The notes: generated by a model from the sequence alone, not told the origin. Counted from the first letter of the stretch, positions 1 through 9,561 are shown. The stretch: DNA of 64,000 nucleotides from Clostridium sp. AM58-1XD (GCF_003464085.1 NZ_QSDR01000003.1:1-64000), one strand, 5' to 3'. Translations and numbers: made by a program.

Positions 1-36
1 TATATAATAAACATATATATTAAAGAATTCTGAAAA

Positions 37-51
37 TGTAAACGTTTTGCA
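37..51. promoter_or_regulatory. LacI/CcpA-type operator, copy 1
   Basis: TGTAAACGTTTTGCA is an imperfect palindrome around a central CG, the form expected for LacI-family operators and similar to catabolite-responsive elements. It lies upstream of the proposed promoter of an operon that contains its own LacI-type gene at 3340. Which protein binds, the local LacI regulator or CcpA, cannot be told from sequence. Confidence 0.6.
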
Positions 52-98
52 TAACCTGTGCCTGTAAATTCAACCAGAATATTAAAGAATTCTGAAAA

Positions 99-113
99 TG
101 TAAACGTTTTGCA
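99..113. promoter_or_regulatory. LacI/CcpA-type operator, copy 2
   Basis: Second identical copy of the palindrome, exactly 62 bp (about six helical turns) downstream of the first. That spacing would put both sites on nearly the same face of the DNA. Confidence 0.6.
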
Positions 114-144
114 TAACCTGTGCCTGTAAATTCAACCAGAATTA

Positions 145-173
145 TTGATTTTGTTGTAAATTTGCTCTAGTAT
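145..173 (+). promoter_or_regulatory. Possible promoter of the first TTT operon
   Basis: TTGATT at 145-150, a 17-bp gap and TAGTAT at 168-173. TATTAT at 171-176 is an alternative -10. It is the best vegetative-type pair between the repeat and tctC. The remaining leader to 331 is AT-rich with no gene seen. Confidence 0.4.
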
Positions 174-331
174 TATGGATATAAAAGATAAAAAATCCGC
201 GGAAAAAGTTAGAAAATTGTACAGTTTACCAAATAATCATGAAAATTTTCATGAAACAAGAAGGAGATGAAAAATACAGATCCGTTAGTTCCTTGTAAAA
301 ACTAATAATATTACAAAAGAGAGGAAGAAAA

Positions 332-1348
332 ATGAAAAAGAGATTATCACTAATATCCGTATTATTGATTACTGGTCTGCTTATGGCAGGATGCGGCAGT
401 TCTGCAGGAGAGAAGGAAATAACACAGGCAAAAAATGAAGAAACAGGAAGTTCTAAAAAAGAAAAATCCAAAGATCAGTTTCCAGCCCGCCCGCTTCAGA
501 TCACATGCCCCTGGACGGCGGGAGGATCGAGTGACGCAACATGCAGAATACTGTCAGAGCTGTGTCCTGATTATCTGGGACAGTCCTGTTCTGTAGTTAA
601 CAGAGACGGGGCAGGCGGAACAATTGCCACAACAGAATTCAAAAATGCAAAACCTACCGGTTATGAACTATGTTTTTTCACTTCAGGGGTCTTTGTAACA
701 CAGCCTCTTATGAGGGAAGTATCATATTCTATTGAGGATTTTGAACCGATTATCGGCCTGATTTATGAACCGGTCCTGTTACTGGCCAGTAAGGAAACGG
801 GAATTACCACGCTGGAAGAGCTGAAAGACGCTTCTGGCCTGAAGTATGGATATCCAGGCGCGGGCGGGATTCCGGACCTGGCGGCTAAGGCATTTCTTCA
901 GCAAAGCGGCATGTCCGTAGAGGGAGTTCCTTATAACGGAGATGCAGAGGTAGTAACGGCCATGCTGGGCGGCCACGTGGATTTTGGCGTTATGCATCCG
1001 TCAAATGCCATGCAGTATATCGAAAACGGAAGTTTTATACCGATTGGAATTTTTACTTCGGAACGGGATGAGCGTGAAAAATTAAAAGATATTCCAACCA
1101 TGAAGGAGCAGGGATACGATATTGATTTGAGCGTGTGGAAATTTATTGCTGCTCCTAAAGGGACACCGGAGGATGTCATGGAAACGCTGAAACAGGCGTT
1201 TGGAGAAATGGTAAAGGACGACAGATTTAAAGAGTTCTGTGAAAATGGAAATGTAGTAGCGACTCCATACACACCGGAGGAAATTGTTCAGAAGGCAGTG
1301 GAAGAAGGCGAATTCGCAAAAATGATTGTGGAGAACGTTGACAAGTAG
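332..1348 (+). CDS. TTT family solute-binding lipoprotein (TctC/Bug type), system 1
   Basis: Extracytoplasmic binding protein of a tripartite tricarboxylate transporter. It captures a carboxylate and delivers it to the TctA/TctB membrane pair. The 338-residue protein has a lipoprotein signal with lipobox LMAGC (Cys21), a charged low-complexity linker, then the Bug/TctC fold with the typical AGGSSDATCR segment near residue 65. GAGAGGAAG precedes the ATG. tctB and tctA follow directly, and the regulator and two catabolic enzymes of the same operon suggest a hydroxy- or sugar-acid ligand, but the substrate is not readable from sequence. Two divergent paralogues occur at 31511 and 47185. Confidence 0.93.
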   Translation: MKKRLSLISVLLITGLLMAGCGSSAGEKEITQAKNEETGSSKKEKSKDQFPARPLQITCPWTAGGSSDATCRILSELCPDYLGQSCSVVNRDGAGGTIATTEFKNAKPTGYELCFFTSGVFVTQPLMREVSYSIEDFEPIIGLIYEPVLLLASKETGITTLEELKDASGLKYGYPGAGGIPDLAAKAFLQQSGMSVEGVPYNGDAEVVTAMLGGHVDFGVMHPSNAMQYIENGSFIPIGIFTSERDEREKLKDIPTMKEQGYDIDLSVWKFIAAPKGTPEDVMETLKQAFGEMVKDDRFKEFCENGNVVATPYTPEEIVQKAVEEGEFAKMIVENVDK

Positions 1349-1368
1349 AAAAAAGGAGGAAAAGGCGG

Positions 1369-1839
1369 TTGAACAGTAAATATAAAAAAGATTTCTCCAG
1401 CGGCGTCATGTTTTTCAGCCTTGGTTTATTTGCCTTTCTGATATCCCCTGTTGTGATCTCCGCAAAAGGAATGGGAAATGCCGGAAGCGCCAGAATATTT
1501 CCGCAGTTTATCGGCGTTGGCCTCATGGTATTAAGCTTTTTGCTTATTCTGGAAACATTTATTTCCTATAAAAAGAGCAAGAAGGAAGGAGGCTCGGAAG
1601 AGGAAAAGGTAAAACGGGAAAAAGGTAAGGAAAACGTAGTCATTATATTTGCAGCCATGGTACTGGTATATATTTTGTTATTTGACAAACTGGGGTATAT
1701 CATAACCACCATAGGGGTGACGACAGGAGCGCTTTTCCTGTTCCGTGTAAAAAAGGCATATTATTATCTGATTGTTTATGGAGTAGATATCTTGGTGTAT
1801 TTTGCCTTTACAAAGCTTTTGTTTGTACAACTGCCGTAG
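1369..1839 (+). CDS. TTT family small membrane subunit (TctB, DUF1468), system 1
   Basis: Small membrane subunit of the transporter, 156 residues with about four hydrophobic segments and a basic, Lys/Glu-rich cytoplasmic loop near residues 62-85. The start is a TTG with AAAGGAGG eight to ten bases upstream. No ATG in frame gives a complete first membrane segment. It sits between tctC and tctA, the usual order. Confidence 0.88.
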   Translation: MNSKYKKDFSSGVMFFSLGLFAFLISPVVISAKGMGNAGSARIFPQFIGVGLMVLSFLLILETFISYKKSKKEGGSEEEKVKREKGKENVVIIFAAMVLVYILLFDKLGYIITTIGVTTGALFLFRVKKAYYYLIVYGVDILVYFAFTKLLFVQLP

Positions 1840-1850
1840 AGAGGGGGAAA

Positions 1851-3338
1851 ATGATGCTTCAGGAAGTGTTGGGGAATCTGTTTACAATACAAAATTTTAT
1901 ATATTTGAATATAGGCCTTGCGGGAGGAATCATTATCGGCGCGCTCCCCGGTCTGACGGCAACAATGGGAGTCGCTCTCCTGATTCCCCTTACATACGGG
2001 ATGAACTCGATTACCGGCCTTTTGCTTCTGTTGGGGGTCTACTGCGGTGGAACGTACGGCGGTTCGATTACGGCTATATTAATTAAAACCCCGGGTACGC
2101 CGGCATCTGCTGCTACGGTACTGGATGGGTATAAAATGGCCCAGCAGGGCCGCGGAGGAGAAGCGCTTCAGATGGCGCTTACTGCTTCAACCATTGGAGG
2201 AATATTCAGTGCTCTGGTGCTTTTATTTGTAGCACCCGTTATAGCAAAATTTGCGCTGAAATTCGGACCGTCGGAATACTTTGCCCTGGCCCTGTTCGGG
2301 CTGACAATTATTTCAAGCGTCAGCGGAGAATCTGTAATCAAGGGACTCATGATGGGATTTACCGGTCTGTTGATTACTGTAATTGGCATCGATCCGATTG
2401 AAGGAATTGAACGGTTTACATTTGGAAATGTAAATCTTGCAGGTGGAATTGATCTGATTCCCGCAATGATCGGGCTATTTGCTATTTCGGAAATTCTTAT
2501 GAAGTCCGGTATGCTCAGCAACTCAAAGGAAGAAATTCTGAAATTCGAGAAAAGAAACCTTTCCTGGAAGACGCTGAAAGAGAATATGAGAACAATTATG
2601 AAATCTTGTGTAATCGGAACGTTTATAGGCGCCGTACCGGGAACGGGAGCTGCAATTGCTTCATTTTTAAGCTATAACGAAGCAAAGCGCTCATCCAAAA
2701 CGCCGGAAAAATTCGGAACGGGATATATCGAAGGCGTTGCCGCTTCAGAAGCAGGAAATAACGCTGTAACAGGAGCGACACTAATACCGCTGCTCACGCT
2801 TGGAATTCCGGGAGACGCGATTACGGCTGTGCTGATAGGCGCTCTCATGATGCAGGGAATCGTTCCGGGGCCGCAGTTATTTACTCAGCAGAAAGAATGG
2901 GTATATTGTATTATGATCGGCCTTATTCTTGTTAATATATTCATGTTTATCCAGGGACATGTATTCAGCCGCTTTTTCGTGAATGTAACAAAGGTGCCTC
3001 AGAAAATACTGGTTCCCCTTCTGGTAGTATTCTGTGTGATCGGGGCTTATGCGACGAATAATACAACCTTTGATGCGCTGATTATGCTGCTGTTTGGAAT
3101 CGCAGGATATTATCTGAACAAGCTGGATTTCCCACTGACCCCTATGGTAATAGCGATCGTTTTGGGGTCTATGGCAGAAACGAATTTCAGAAGAGCACTG
3201 CTCCTTTCAAATGGAGATCCATGGATCTTTTTCCAGAAGCCGATCAGCACATGTTTCATCTTATTAGCGGCAGTTATGATAGTTATGCCTTCCATAAAAA
3301 AGGCAAGGAAAAACAGAGTGCCGAAAAAGGAGAATTGA
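1851..3338 (+). CDS. TTT family large permease subunit (TctA), system 1
   Basis: Large integral membrane subunit (495 residues, about 11-12 membrane segments) that moves the carboxylate, probably with a cation. It has the family's conserved glycine/proline-rich stretches, for example ALPGLTATMGVAL near residue 30, TPGTPASAATVLDGY near 85 and LGIPGDAITAVLIGALM near 325. GAGGGGG precedes the first of two adjacent ATG codons. It ends one base before the regulator gene. Confidence 0.94.
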   Translation: MMLQEVLGNLFTIQNFIYLNIGLAGGIIIGALPGLTATMGVALLIPLTYGMNSITGLLLLLGVYCGGTYGGSITAILIKTPGTPASAATVLDGYKMAQQGRGGEALQMALTASTIGGIFSALVLLFVAPVIAKFALKFGPSEYFALALFGLTIISSVSGESVIKGLMMGFTGLLITVIGIDPIEGIERFTFGNVNLAGGIDLIPAMIGLFAISEILMKSGMLSNSKEEILKFEKRNLSWKTLKENMRTIMKSCVIGTFIGAVPGTGAAIASFLSYNEAKRSSKTPEKFGTGYIEGVAASEAGNNAVTGATLIPLLTLGIPGDAITAVLIGALMMQGIVPGPQLFTQQKEWVYCIMIGLILVNIFMFIQGHVFSRFFVNVTKVPQKILVPLLVVFCVIGAYATNNTTFDALIMLLFGIAGYYLNKLDFPLTPMVIAIVLGSMAETNFRRALLLSNGDPWIFFQKPISTCFILLAAVMIVMPSIKKARKNRVPKKEN

Positions 3339-3339
3339 G

Positions 3340-4424
3340 TTGTCCGTTACACTGAAAGATGTTGCAAAAAAGGCGGGGGTATCCATTGCGACTGCCTCAC
3401 GGATTATCAATAATGTTACATCTGACAGGAAGGGGAGTAAAAATTCGGAGAATGTTTGGAAAGCCGTTAACGAATTGGGCTATATACCGAATGAGACGGC
3501 CAGAGAGCTAATAAACAGAAAGAAGGGGATTGCTTCTGATGAAATAAAAATCGGCTGTATTATGGCTTCTTATCAGGAAACATATACAGATCCGTTTTAC
3601 GGGAAGGTACTGCGGGGAATCCAAAAAAGTGCAGCCGATAATGGCTGCCGGGTGGAATACATATGTGCTCTGGAAGACACATCTTCGGAAGAGATTATAA
3701 ACAGTATTCTGAATCAAAAAGATGTGGACGGAATCATCGCAATGGGGCGGTTCAGTGAAAAAATATTCCGTGACCTGAAAAAGATTAAGAACATTATTTA
3801 TGTCGGTTTGAATCATATTAACCGCCAGTTTGATGAGGTTATATGCGACAGCTATGAATGCGCATATGAAGCGGTTAAATATTTGATTTCCCTGGGAAAC
3901 AGGAAAATCGGATATATCGGGATTGTTCCATATAAAGAGGAAAGTCAGATCGTAAATGAACACCGGTTTAATGGCTATGCCAAAGCGCTGTTTGATTATA
4001 ATCTGGAACTGGACCATTCCATAATCAGAAACTGCAAATTATCTTTAAACAGTTCCTATGAAGCCGCACTGTCTCTCGTCTCTGAGAAGCAACTGCCGAC
4101 GCTCTGTTTTGTGCCAATGATATCTGTGCACTGGGTGCCATCAGGGCGATTACGGAAAAGAGCCTGCGCGTACCGGAAGATATTGCGGTAATAGGGATTG
4201 ACAATATAGAGATGGCAGAATATTCAAAGCCTCTTCTTACCACAATCGACATCAATAAAAGAGAACTGGGAGAATGGGGCGTAAAAATCCTGTTGGATAA
4301 GATAAAAACAAAAAGAAAGACACAGGTCCGCGTGACCATGCAATTCCAGATGATCGTAAGGGAAAGCTGTGGAACGTATGTAAAACGCAGAATTTTACAG
4401 AAAGGTGAAGAAAGTAAAAAATGA
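3340..4424 (+). CDS. LacI family transcriptional regulator (single-base frameshift)
   Basis: DNA-binding regulator of the operon. The TTG start gives the N-terminal helix-turn-helix TLKDVAKKAGVSIATASRI, followed by a periplasmic-binding-protein-like ligand domain. The frame breaks at the T run 4107-4110: one missing T separates residues 1-257 from the continuation (CANDICALGAIRAITE and the C-terminus to 4424). Restored length is about 361 residues, normal for the family. The downstream half is perfectly conserved in style, so a sequence error is likelier than decay. It overlaps the next gene by ATGA. Its probable operators are the paired palindromes at 37-51 and 99-113. Confidence 0.85.
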
Positions 4425-5385
4425 AGGTACTGGTAACGTCAGCGGCTTATGGACAGCCGGCAATGAAGGAAAATATAAAATACCTGGAAAGCTTTGCGGA
4501 AGTAGTTATGAAAGCGCAGCCCGAACCTCTGACAAAAGAGGAGATTCAGAAATACTGGGAAGGCTGTGACGGAATTATTGCCGGCTTAGAGTGGTATACG
4601 CAGGAGATGTTTACAAAAGCGCCAAAATCGCTGAAAGTGATTTCACGATATGGGGTCGGTTGTGAGCATGTGGATATTTCAGCGGCAAACAGAGCAGGAA
4701 TTGCAGTTACGAATACGCCTGGAGCCAATGCGAAAGCGGTAGCTGAACTTGCGGTAACGCATATGCTGGTTTTGGGAAGGCAGATTATAACAATGGACAG
4801 CAATACAAGGGCCGGAAAATGGATACGTCCCATGGGGAATGGACTGGACGGCAGGATGCTTGGCCTGATCGGATATGGAGCGATCGGAAAACAGGTGGCC
4901 CGGATGGTTAAGGGATTCGGCATGGGAGTGATGATCTATGATCCCTACGCCGATACAGGAACTGCGCAAAAAGAAGGCGTCGAAACCGCCGATAATTTAG
5001 ATGAACTTTACCGGCACAGCGATATCATATCTCTCCATGTGCCGGAAACGGAAAAAACCAGACATATGATAAACAGGGAATCCATACATAAGATGAAAGA
5101 AGGCGTATGCATTATCAATGCGGCCAGGGGCGGACTGATCGACATGGAAGCTCTGGAAGAAGCCTCATATCAGGCCGGGTAGCCGGAGCCGGACTGGATG
5201 TATTTGAGAAGGAACCGCCGGAATACGGAAAAATCTTCAAACTGCCAAATGTTGTTCTTACGCCTCATCTTGGAGGAAATACAGTACAGGCCGCCCAGTA
5301 TATGGGCCGAATGGCTATTGATAATTTAAAAGCTATCCTGGATGGAAGAGAATGTACAAATCAGATTAAATTAGGAGGAAAATAA
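4421..5385 (+). CDS. D-isomer specific 2-hydroxyacid dehydrogenase (single-base frameshift)
   Basis: NAD-dependent oxidoreductase of the phosphoglycerate dehydrogenase/hydroxypyruvate reductase family, interconverting 2-hydroxy and 2-oxo acids in the cytoplasm. It shows SRYGVGCEHVD near residue 74, the dinucleotide motif GLIGYGAIGKQ near 147, NAARGGLID near 233 and the catalytic-His segment TPHLGGNT near the end. One C is missing at 5163-5164, and restoring it joins the two frames into about 321 residues. Translation is coupled to lacI (ATGA). With the next gene it suggests a 2-oxo/2-hydroxy acid catabolic step after uptake. Confidence 0.87.
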
Positions 5386-5386
5386 A

Positions 5387-6144
5387 ATGGAATAAAACAG
5401 AGACTTAAAAATGGAGAAAAATTACTGGGATGTATGGTGGGGCTGTTTGACAGTCCGGATATGGCTGTTATTTTAAAAGAAGCGGGATATGATTACTTTT
5501 TTATAGACAGTGAACACGGATATATCGATTACAGCAAGATGTCGGCAATGGTTACAGCGGCAAAGGCCGTGGACATGCCGGTGATCATACGCGTGCCCCA
5601 GCCAGACAGAGAAGTGGTTCTTAAATATATGGAAATGGGGGCGTCCGGGCTTTTAATGCCGAATACGGAAACGGCAGAGCAGGCTAAAAAACTGGTAGAA
5701 TATTCAAAATACGCCCCTCTTGGAAACCGTGGTGTTGCTCTTTTGAAAGCGCATGCGGCTTACAGAAATGTGAAGGCAGAGGATTATATGAAGTCTTCTA
5801 ATGAGGAAACGATTCTGCTCGTACAGATTGAGTCCCCTGAGGGCGTGGAGAACCTGGACGCAATTCTCGGCGTAGAGGGGATCGATGCAGCGTTTGTAGG
5901 TCCGAATGATTTATCTCAGAGCATGGGGATCATGGGGCAATATGACAGAGATGAGTTTCAGGAGGCACTGGAGTGCATAATTAAAACCGCAGAAAAACAT
6001 GGAAAATACAGTGGAATTCATATGGGAAATCCCAAGGCCGTTAAAAAATGGGCGGATAAAGGAATGAGCCTAAACCTGTGTTCCAGCGATGTAGCTCTGC
6101 TGATGGAAACAGCCAGAAACCACATTCAGGCATATAAAGAATAA
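5387..6144 (+). CDS. HpcH/HpaI family aldolase (start region frameshifted)
   Basis: Class II metal-dependent aldolase family that splits 2-oxo-3-deoxy acids into pyruvate plus an aldehyde. Motifs: DSEHGY near residue 39, IESPEGVENLDAI near 148, VGPNDLSQSMG near 172. The natural start is ATG 5387, nine bases after AGGAGG. The frame is lost at once because one A is missing near 5391-5392; restored, the N-terminus reads MEIKQRLKNGEKLLG and the protein is about 252 residues. As the sequence stands, the first in-frame ATG is 5434. A paralogue is at 30670. Confidence 0.85.
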
Positions 6145-6176
6145 AACATGAATAAAGCTTGGAACTAAGGATCAAA

Positions 6177-6223
6177 AAGCGCCGAATTTTGAGTATTCTG
6201 TCGAAATCCGGCGCTTCTTTTTA
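6177..6223 (+). terminator. Rho-independent terminator after the first operon
   Basis: Stem AAGCGCCG (6177-6184) with CGGCGCTT (6209-6216) followed by CTTTTTAT. It separates the carboxylate operon from the fatty-acid operon. Confidence 0.85.
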
Positions 6224-6262
6224 TGCTCCAACAATTCTATTCTTAATTTTATCAAATAGCTA

Positions 6263-6291
6263 TTGACAGGAGATATAACTTTGGATATGAT
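6263..6291 (+). promoter_or_regulatory. Strong sigma-A promoter of the fatty-acid operon
   Basis: TTGACA (6263-6268), a 17-bp spacer and TATGAT (6286-6291). This is a near-consensus vegetative promoter 43 bases before fabH. Confidence 0.88.
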
Positions 6292-6292
6292 T

Positions 6293-6309
6293 AGTTTGAT
6301 TATCAAAGT
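6293..6309. promoter_or_regulatory. FabT-type operator
   Basis: AGTTTGATTATCAAAGT, with the perfect palindrome TTTGATTATCAAA at 6295-6307, matches the known FabT (MarR-family) operator of streptococcal fatty-acid genes. It starts two bases after the -10 box, so a bound repressor would cover the transcription start. A FabT-like MarR gene is present at 53464-53910. Confidence 0.82.
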
Positions 6310-6333
6310 ATTATTAATTTTCTGAGAAAATAG

Positions 6334-7308
6334 ATGGGATGTGTCATGACAACAAGAATATTAGGAACTGGTTCATATGCACCAGAAAACGTAATTACAA
6401 ATGATGACCTGGCAAAGATCATGGACACCAGCGATGAGTGGATCCGCTCCAGGACCGGGATCGGAGCGAGACATATCTGCAAGGATGGCGGGGCTACCCA
6501 CATGGCCGTGGAAGCGGCGAAAAGGGCAGTGGAGATGGCAGGTATTTCGCCGGAAGAACTGGATATCATCATCGTAGGAACATCATCACCAGATAAGTGC
6601 CTTCCAAGCTGCGGCTGTGAGGTGCAGGCCGCAATCGGAGCCGTTAACGCAGTTGCATTCGATGTCAGTGCCGCCTGTTCCGGATTTATATTCAGCCTGA
6701 ATATCGTTCATGGATTTTTCATGTCGGGTATGTACCGTACAGGCCTTGTAATCGGTTGCGATGAGCTGAGTAAATTGATGGACTGGTCGGACAGAAGTAC
6801 AAGTGTATTATTTGGAGACGGCGCAGGAGCAGCAGTCGTTCGGGCAGAGGAAACGGGAATCCGTAATTTTGTAATGGGCTCAAACGGTGCAAGGGGCCAC
6901 GTGCTGGAGTGCGTTGCAAGGACGACAGGAAATTTCCTGACAGGAACGAAGCCGGAATATGGGTATACCACGATGGACGGACAGGAAGTATTCAAATTTG
7001 CAGTAAAAAAGGTACCGGAGTGCATCAGCCAGCTTTTAGAAAAAAGTGGAGTTGATAAGGAAGAGATCAAGTACTTTTTCCTGCATCAGGCAAATATGAG
7101 GATTTTCGATTCCATATCCAGGAGGCTGAAGATTCCGATGGATAAAATACCGATGAATATTGAACGGTACGGCAATACATCCGGAGCGTCTCTGCCGATT
7201 ATACTCGACGAAGTGAACCGGGAAGGAAAGCTGGAACGGGGAGATAAAATCGTGATCGCTGGATTTGGAGCCGGTCTTACATGGGGCGCTACCCTCATGG
7301 AGTGGTAA
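6334..7308 (+). CDS. fabH: Beta-ketoacyl-ACP synthase III (FabH)
   Basis: Condenses acetyl-CoA with malonyl-ACP to start type II fatty-acid synthesis. Thiolase fold with the Cys-His-Asn triad: SAACSGF (Cys about 115), FLHQANMR and YGNTSGAS. 324 residues from ATG 6334. ATG 6346 gives the more usual MTTRILGTGSYAPE start and is equally likely; neither has a strong ribosome site. First gene of the operon. Confidence 0.95.
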   Translation: MGCVMTTRILGTGSYAPENVITNDDLAKIMDTSDEWIRSRTGIGARHICKDGGATHMAVEAAKRAVEMAGISPEELDIIIVGTSSPDKCLPSCGCEVQAAIGAVNAVAFDVSAACSGFIFSLNIVHGFFMSGMYRTGLVIGCDELSKLMDWSDRSTSVLFGDGAGAAVVRAEETGIRNFVMGSNGARGHVLECVARTTGNFLTGTKPEYGYTTMDGQEVFKFAVKKVPECISQLLEKSGVDKEEIKYFFLHQANMRIFDSISRRLKIPMDKIPMNIERYGNTSGASLPIILDEVNREGKLERGDKIVIAGFGAGLTWGATLMEW

Positions 7309-7333
7309 AGAGGAAATTATTGGATGTTTTGTC

Positions 7334-7363
7334 TTGACAGGCAGCAGGGGACATAGGTATTAT
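7334..7363 (+). promoter_or_regulatory. Internal promoter before acpP
   Basis: TTGACA (7334-7339), an 18-bp spacer and TATTAT (7358-7363) in the 126-bp fabH-acpP gap. A small hairpin (GCAGC/GCTGC, about 7381-7399) lies downstream. Extra transcription of acpP is plausible because carrier protein is needed in excess. No FabT palindrome is visible here. Confidence 0.6.
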
Positions 7364-7434
7364 TGATATGATAGTAACTGGCAGCAGAAAGCTGCTGACT
7401 ATACATTTTATAGTGTAAAAAGGAGATTAAAACC

Positions 7435-7668
7435 ATGTTAGAGAAAATGAAAGAAATTATTGCAGAACAGTTAAGCGTAGAGGCAGAGACAATTACGGAA
7501 GCTTCTTCCTTCAAAGAGGATTTAGGCGCAGATTCTCTTGATTTATTTGAGCTTGTAATGGCTTTGGAAGATGAGTATTCTGTAGAAATCCCAGCAGAAG
7601 ATTTAGAGAATCTTTTAACTGTTGGAGATGTTATGCAGTATCTGAAGGCAAAGGGTGTAGAAGAATAA
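7435..7668 (+). CDS. acpP: Acyl carrier protein
   Basis: 77-residue acidic carrier protein that holds the growing acyl chain on phosphopantetheine. The attachment serine is in [10 protein letters not shown], about residue 35. AAAAGGAG precedes the ATG. Its TAATGA stop overlaps the fabK start by one base. Confidence 0.96.
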   Translation: MLEKMKEIIAEQLSVEAETITEASSFKEDLGADSLDLFELVMALEDEYSVEIPAEDLENLLTVGDVMQYLKAKGVEE

Positions 7669-8596
7669 TGAAAACAAGAATTACAGAGCTTCTGGGTATC
7701 GAATATCCGATTATCCAGGGCGGTATGGCCTGGGTGGCAGAGCATAATCTGGCTGCCGCCGTGTCCGAGGCGGGCGGATTCGGACTGATAGGAGGAGCGA
7801 ATGCTCCTGGCGAAGTTGTTCGTGATGAAATCCGCAAGGCAAAAGAGCTGACAGAGAAACCGTTTGGCGTCAATGTTATGCTTATGAGCCTCACGCAGAC
7901 GATGTGGCCAGAGTTGTCGTAGAAGAAGGCATTAAAGTCGTTACGACGGGTGCCGGCAATCCGGCAAAATACATGGAGATGTGGAAGAATGCGGGAATAA
8001 AGGTAATTCCTGTCGTTGCCAGCGTTGCGCTCGCCAGAATGATGGAGCGCTCCGGAGCCGATGCGGTTGTTGCGGAAGGAACAGAGTCCGGCGGCCATAT
8101 TGGAGAAGAGACGACGATGAGCCTGGTTCCTCAGGTGGCAGATGCAGTGAGCATCCCGGTAATCGCTGCCGGAGGCATCGGTGACGGAAGGGGAATTGCA
8201 GCCGCATTTATGCTGGGTGCTGAGGCGGTCCAGATGGGAACGCGTTTTGTCGTTGCCAGCGAATCCATTGTACATCAAAATTACAAAGAACGTATTATCA
8301 AATCAAAAGATATCGATTCTACCGTTACGGGTAGGACACATGGCCATCCGGTGCGCTGTCTCAGAAATCAGATGACAAGAGAGTATATCAAGATGGAACA
8401 GGGAGGAAAATCCTTTGAAGAACTGGAATATCTGACTCTTGGTACGCTGAGAAAGGCAGTTATGGAAGGCGATGTGATGAACGGTACTGTTATGGCAGGA
8501 CAGATTGCAGGTATGATCAAGAAAGAGCAGACCTGTAAGGAAATGATTGAGGAAATGATGGCGCAGGCAGAGGCGCTGTTAAAAGGAGCCAGATAA
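7668..8596 (+). CDS. fabK: Enoyl-ACP reductase FabK (single-base frameshift)
   Basis: FMN-dependent enoyl-ACP reductase, the last reduction of the elongation cycle; it replaces FabI in many Firmicutes. TIM-barrel of the nitronate monooxygenase/FabK family with YPIIQGGMAWV at the N-terminus, AGGIGDGRGI for phosphate binding and GTRF. One C is missing at 7889-7890, which truncates the first frame at residue 84. Restored, MSPHADDVARVVVEEG is continuous and the protein is about 309 residues. Since no FabI is in the window and the gene is normally essential, the break is probably a sequencing error. It overlaps fabD by one base. Confidence 0.9.
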
Positions 8597-9519
8597 TGAG
8601 TAAAATTGCATTTATTTTTCCGGGCCAGGGAGCTCAGAAGGCCGGGATGGGAAAAGATTTCTACGAACAGACAAACATTGGGAAAGAAGTATTTGACAAG
8701 GCGAGCGAATTGCTCGGATTTTCCATGCCGGAATTATGTTTTACAGAAAATGACAGATTAGATATTACAGAGTACACACAGGCGGCGATGGTAACAGCAG
8801 GAATCGCTATGATGAAAGTTCTGACGGAAAGAACGGGAATCAAGCCTGATGTGGCGGCAGGACTGAGCCTGGGAGAATATTGTGCACTTGTGGCTGCCGG
8901 CGTTATGGGCGAGGCAGACGCGATTACTACAGTTAGGCAGAGAGGAATTCTGATGCAGGAGGCGGTACCGGTAGGCGTAGGCGCTATGGCTGCCATCCTT
9001 GCATTAGATGCCTCTAAGATTGAAGAAGTTCTGGAGGGGATAGAAGGCGTGCAGATCGCCAACTATAACTGTCCCGGACAGATTGTCATTTCCGGCCTGA
9101 AAGAGGCGGTGGAAGAGGCATGCGTGAAACTGAAAGAAGCGGGTGCAAAGAGGACCGTGCTTCTGAACGTAAGCGGGCCGTTCCATTCCAACATGCTGAC
9201 AGGCGCAGGAGAGAAGCTGGGAGAAGTATTGGAGCATGTAGAAGTACATACACCGGTGATCCCATATGTGGCAAATGTGACAGCACAATATGTTACAAAT
9301 GCAGAGGACGTAAAGCCGCTTCTTACAAAGCAGGTATCTTCTTCTGTAAGATGGCAGCAGAGCGTTGAAACGATGCTGGCAGACGGTGTTGACACATTTA
9401 TCGAAATCGGACCGGGTAAAACCCTGTCTGCTTTCATAAAGAAGATAACAAGGGACGTCAAAGTAATAAATATAGATTCCATGGAAGCATTAAATGCGTT
9501 AGTGGAGAACGGGCTGTAA
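8596..9519 (+). CDS. fabD: Malonyl-CoA:ACP transacylase (FabD)
   Basis: Transfers malonyl from CoA to ACP. 307 residues. IFPGQGAQKAGMG is at the N-terminus, nucleophile serine in GLSLGEY (about residue 94), and the active-site His is in GPFHSNML near residue 200. Start overlaps the fabK stop (TAATG). Confidence 0.96.
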   Translation: MSKIAFIFPGQGAQKAGMGKDFYEQTNIGKEVFDKASELLGFSMPELCFTENDRLDITEYTQAAMVTAGIAMMKVLTERTGIKPDVAAGLSLGEYCALVAAGVMGEADAITTVRQRGILMQEAVPVGVGAMAAILALDASKIEEVLEGIEGVQIANYNCPGQIVISGLKEAVEEACVKLKEAGAKRTVLLNVSGPFHSNMLTGAGEKLGEVLEHVEVHTPVIPYVANVTAQYVTNAEDVKPLLTKQVSSSVRWQQSVETMLADGVDTFIEIGPGKTLSAFIKKITRDVKVINIDSMEALNALVENGL

Positions 9520-9561
9520 GGAATCAGCCGAAAGGTGCCGAAAAGCATCAGGAGGAAATTT

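Larger units (their letters stand above)
19..142. repeat. Tandem direct repeat, two perfect 62-bp units
   Basis: Units 19-80 and 81-142 are identical over 62 bp and directly abut. Each unit contains one LacI-type operator-like palindrome. The repeat lies upstream of the first transporter operon, so the duplication doubles an operator rather than a coding segment. A misassembly that duplicated one unit is possible and cannot be excluded from the sequence alone. Confidence 0.95.
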
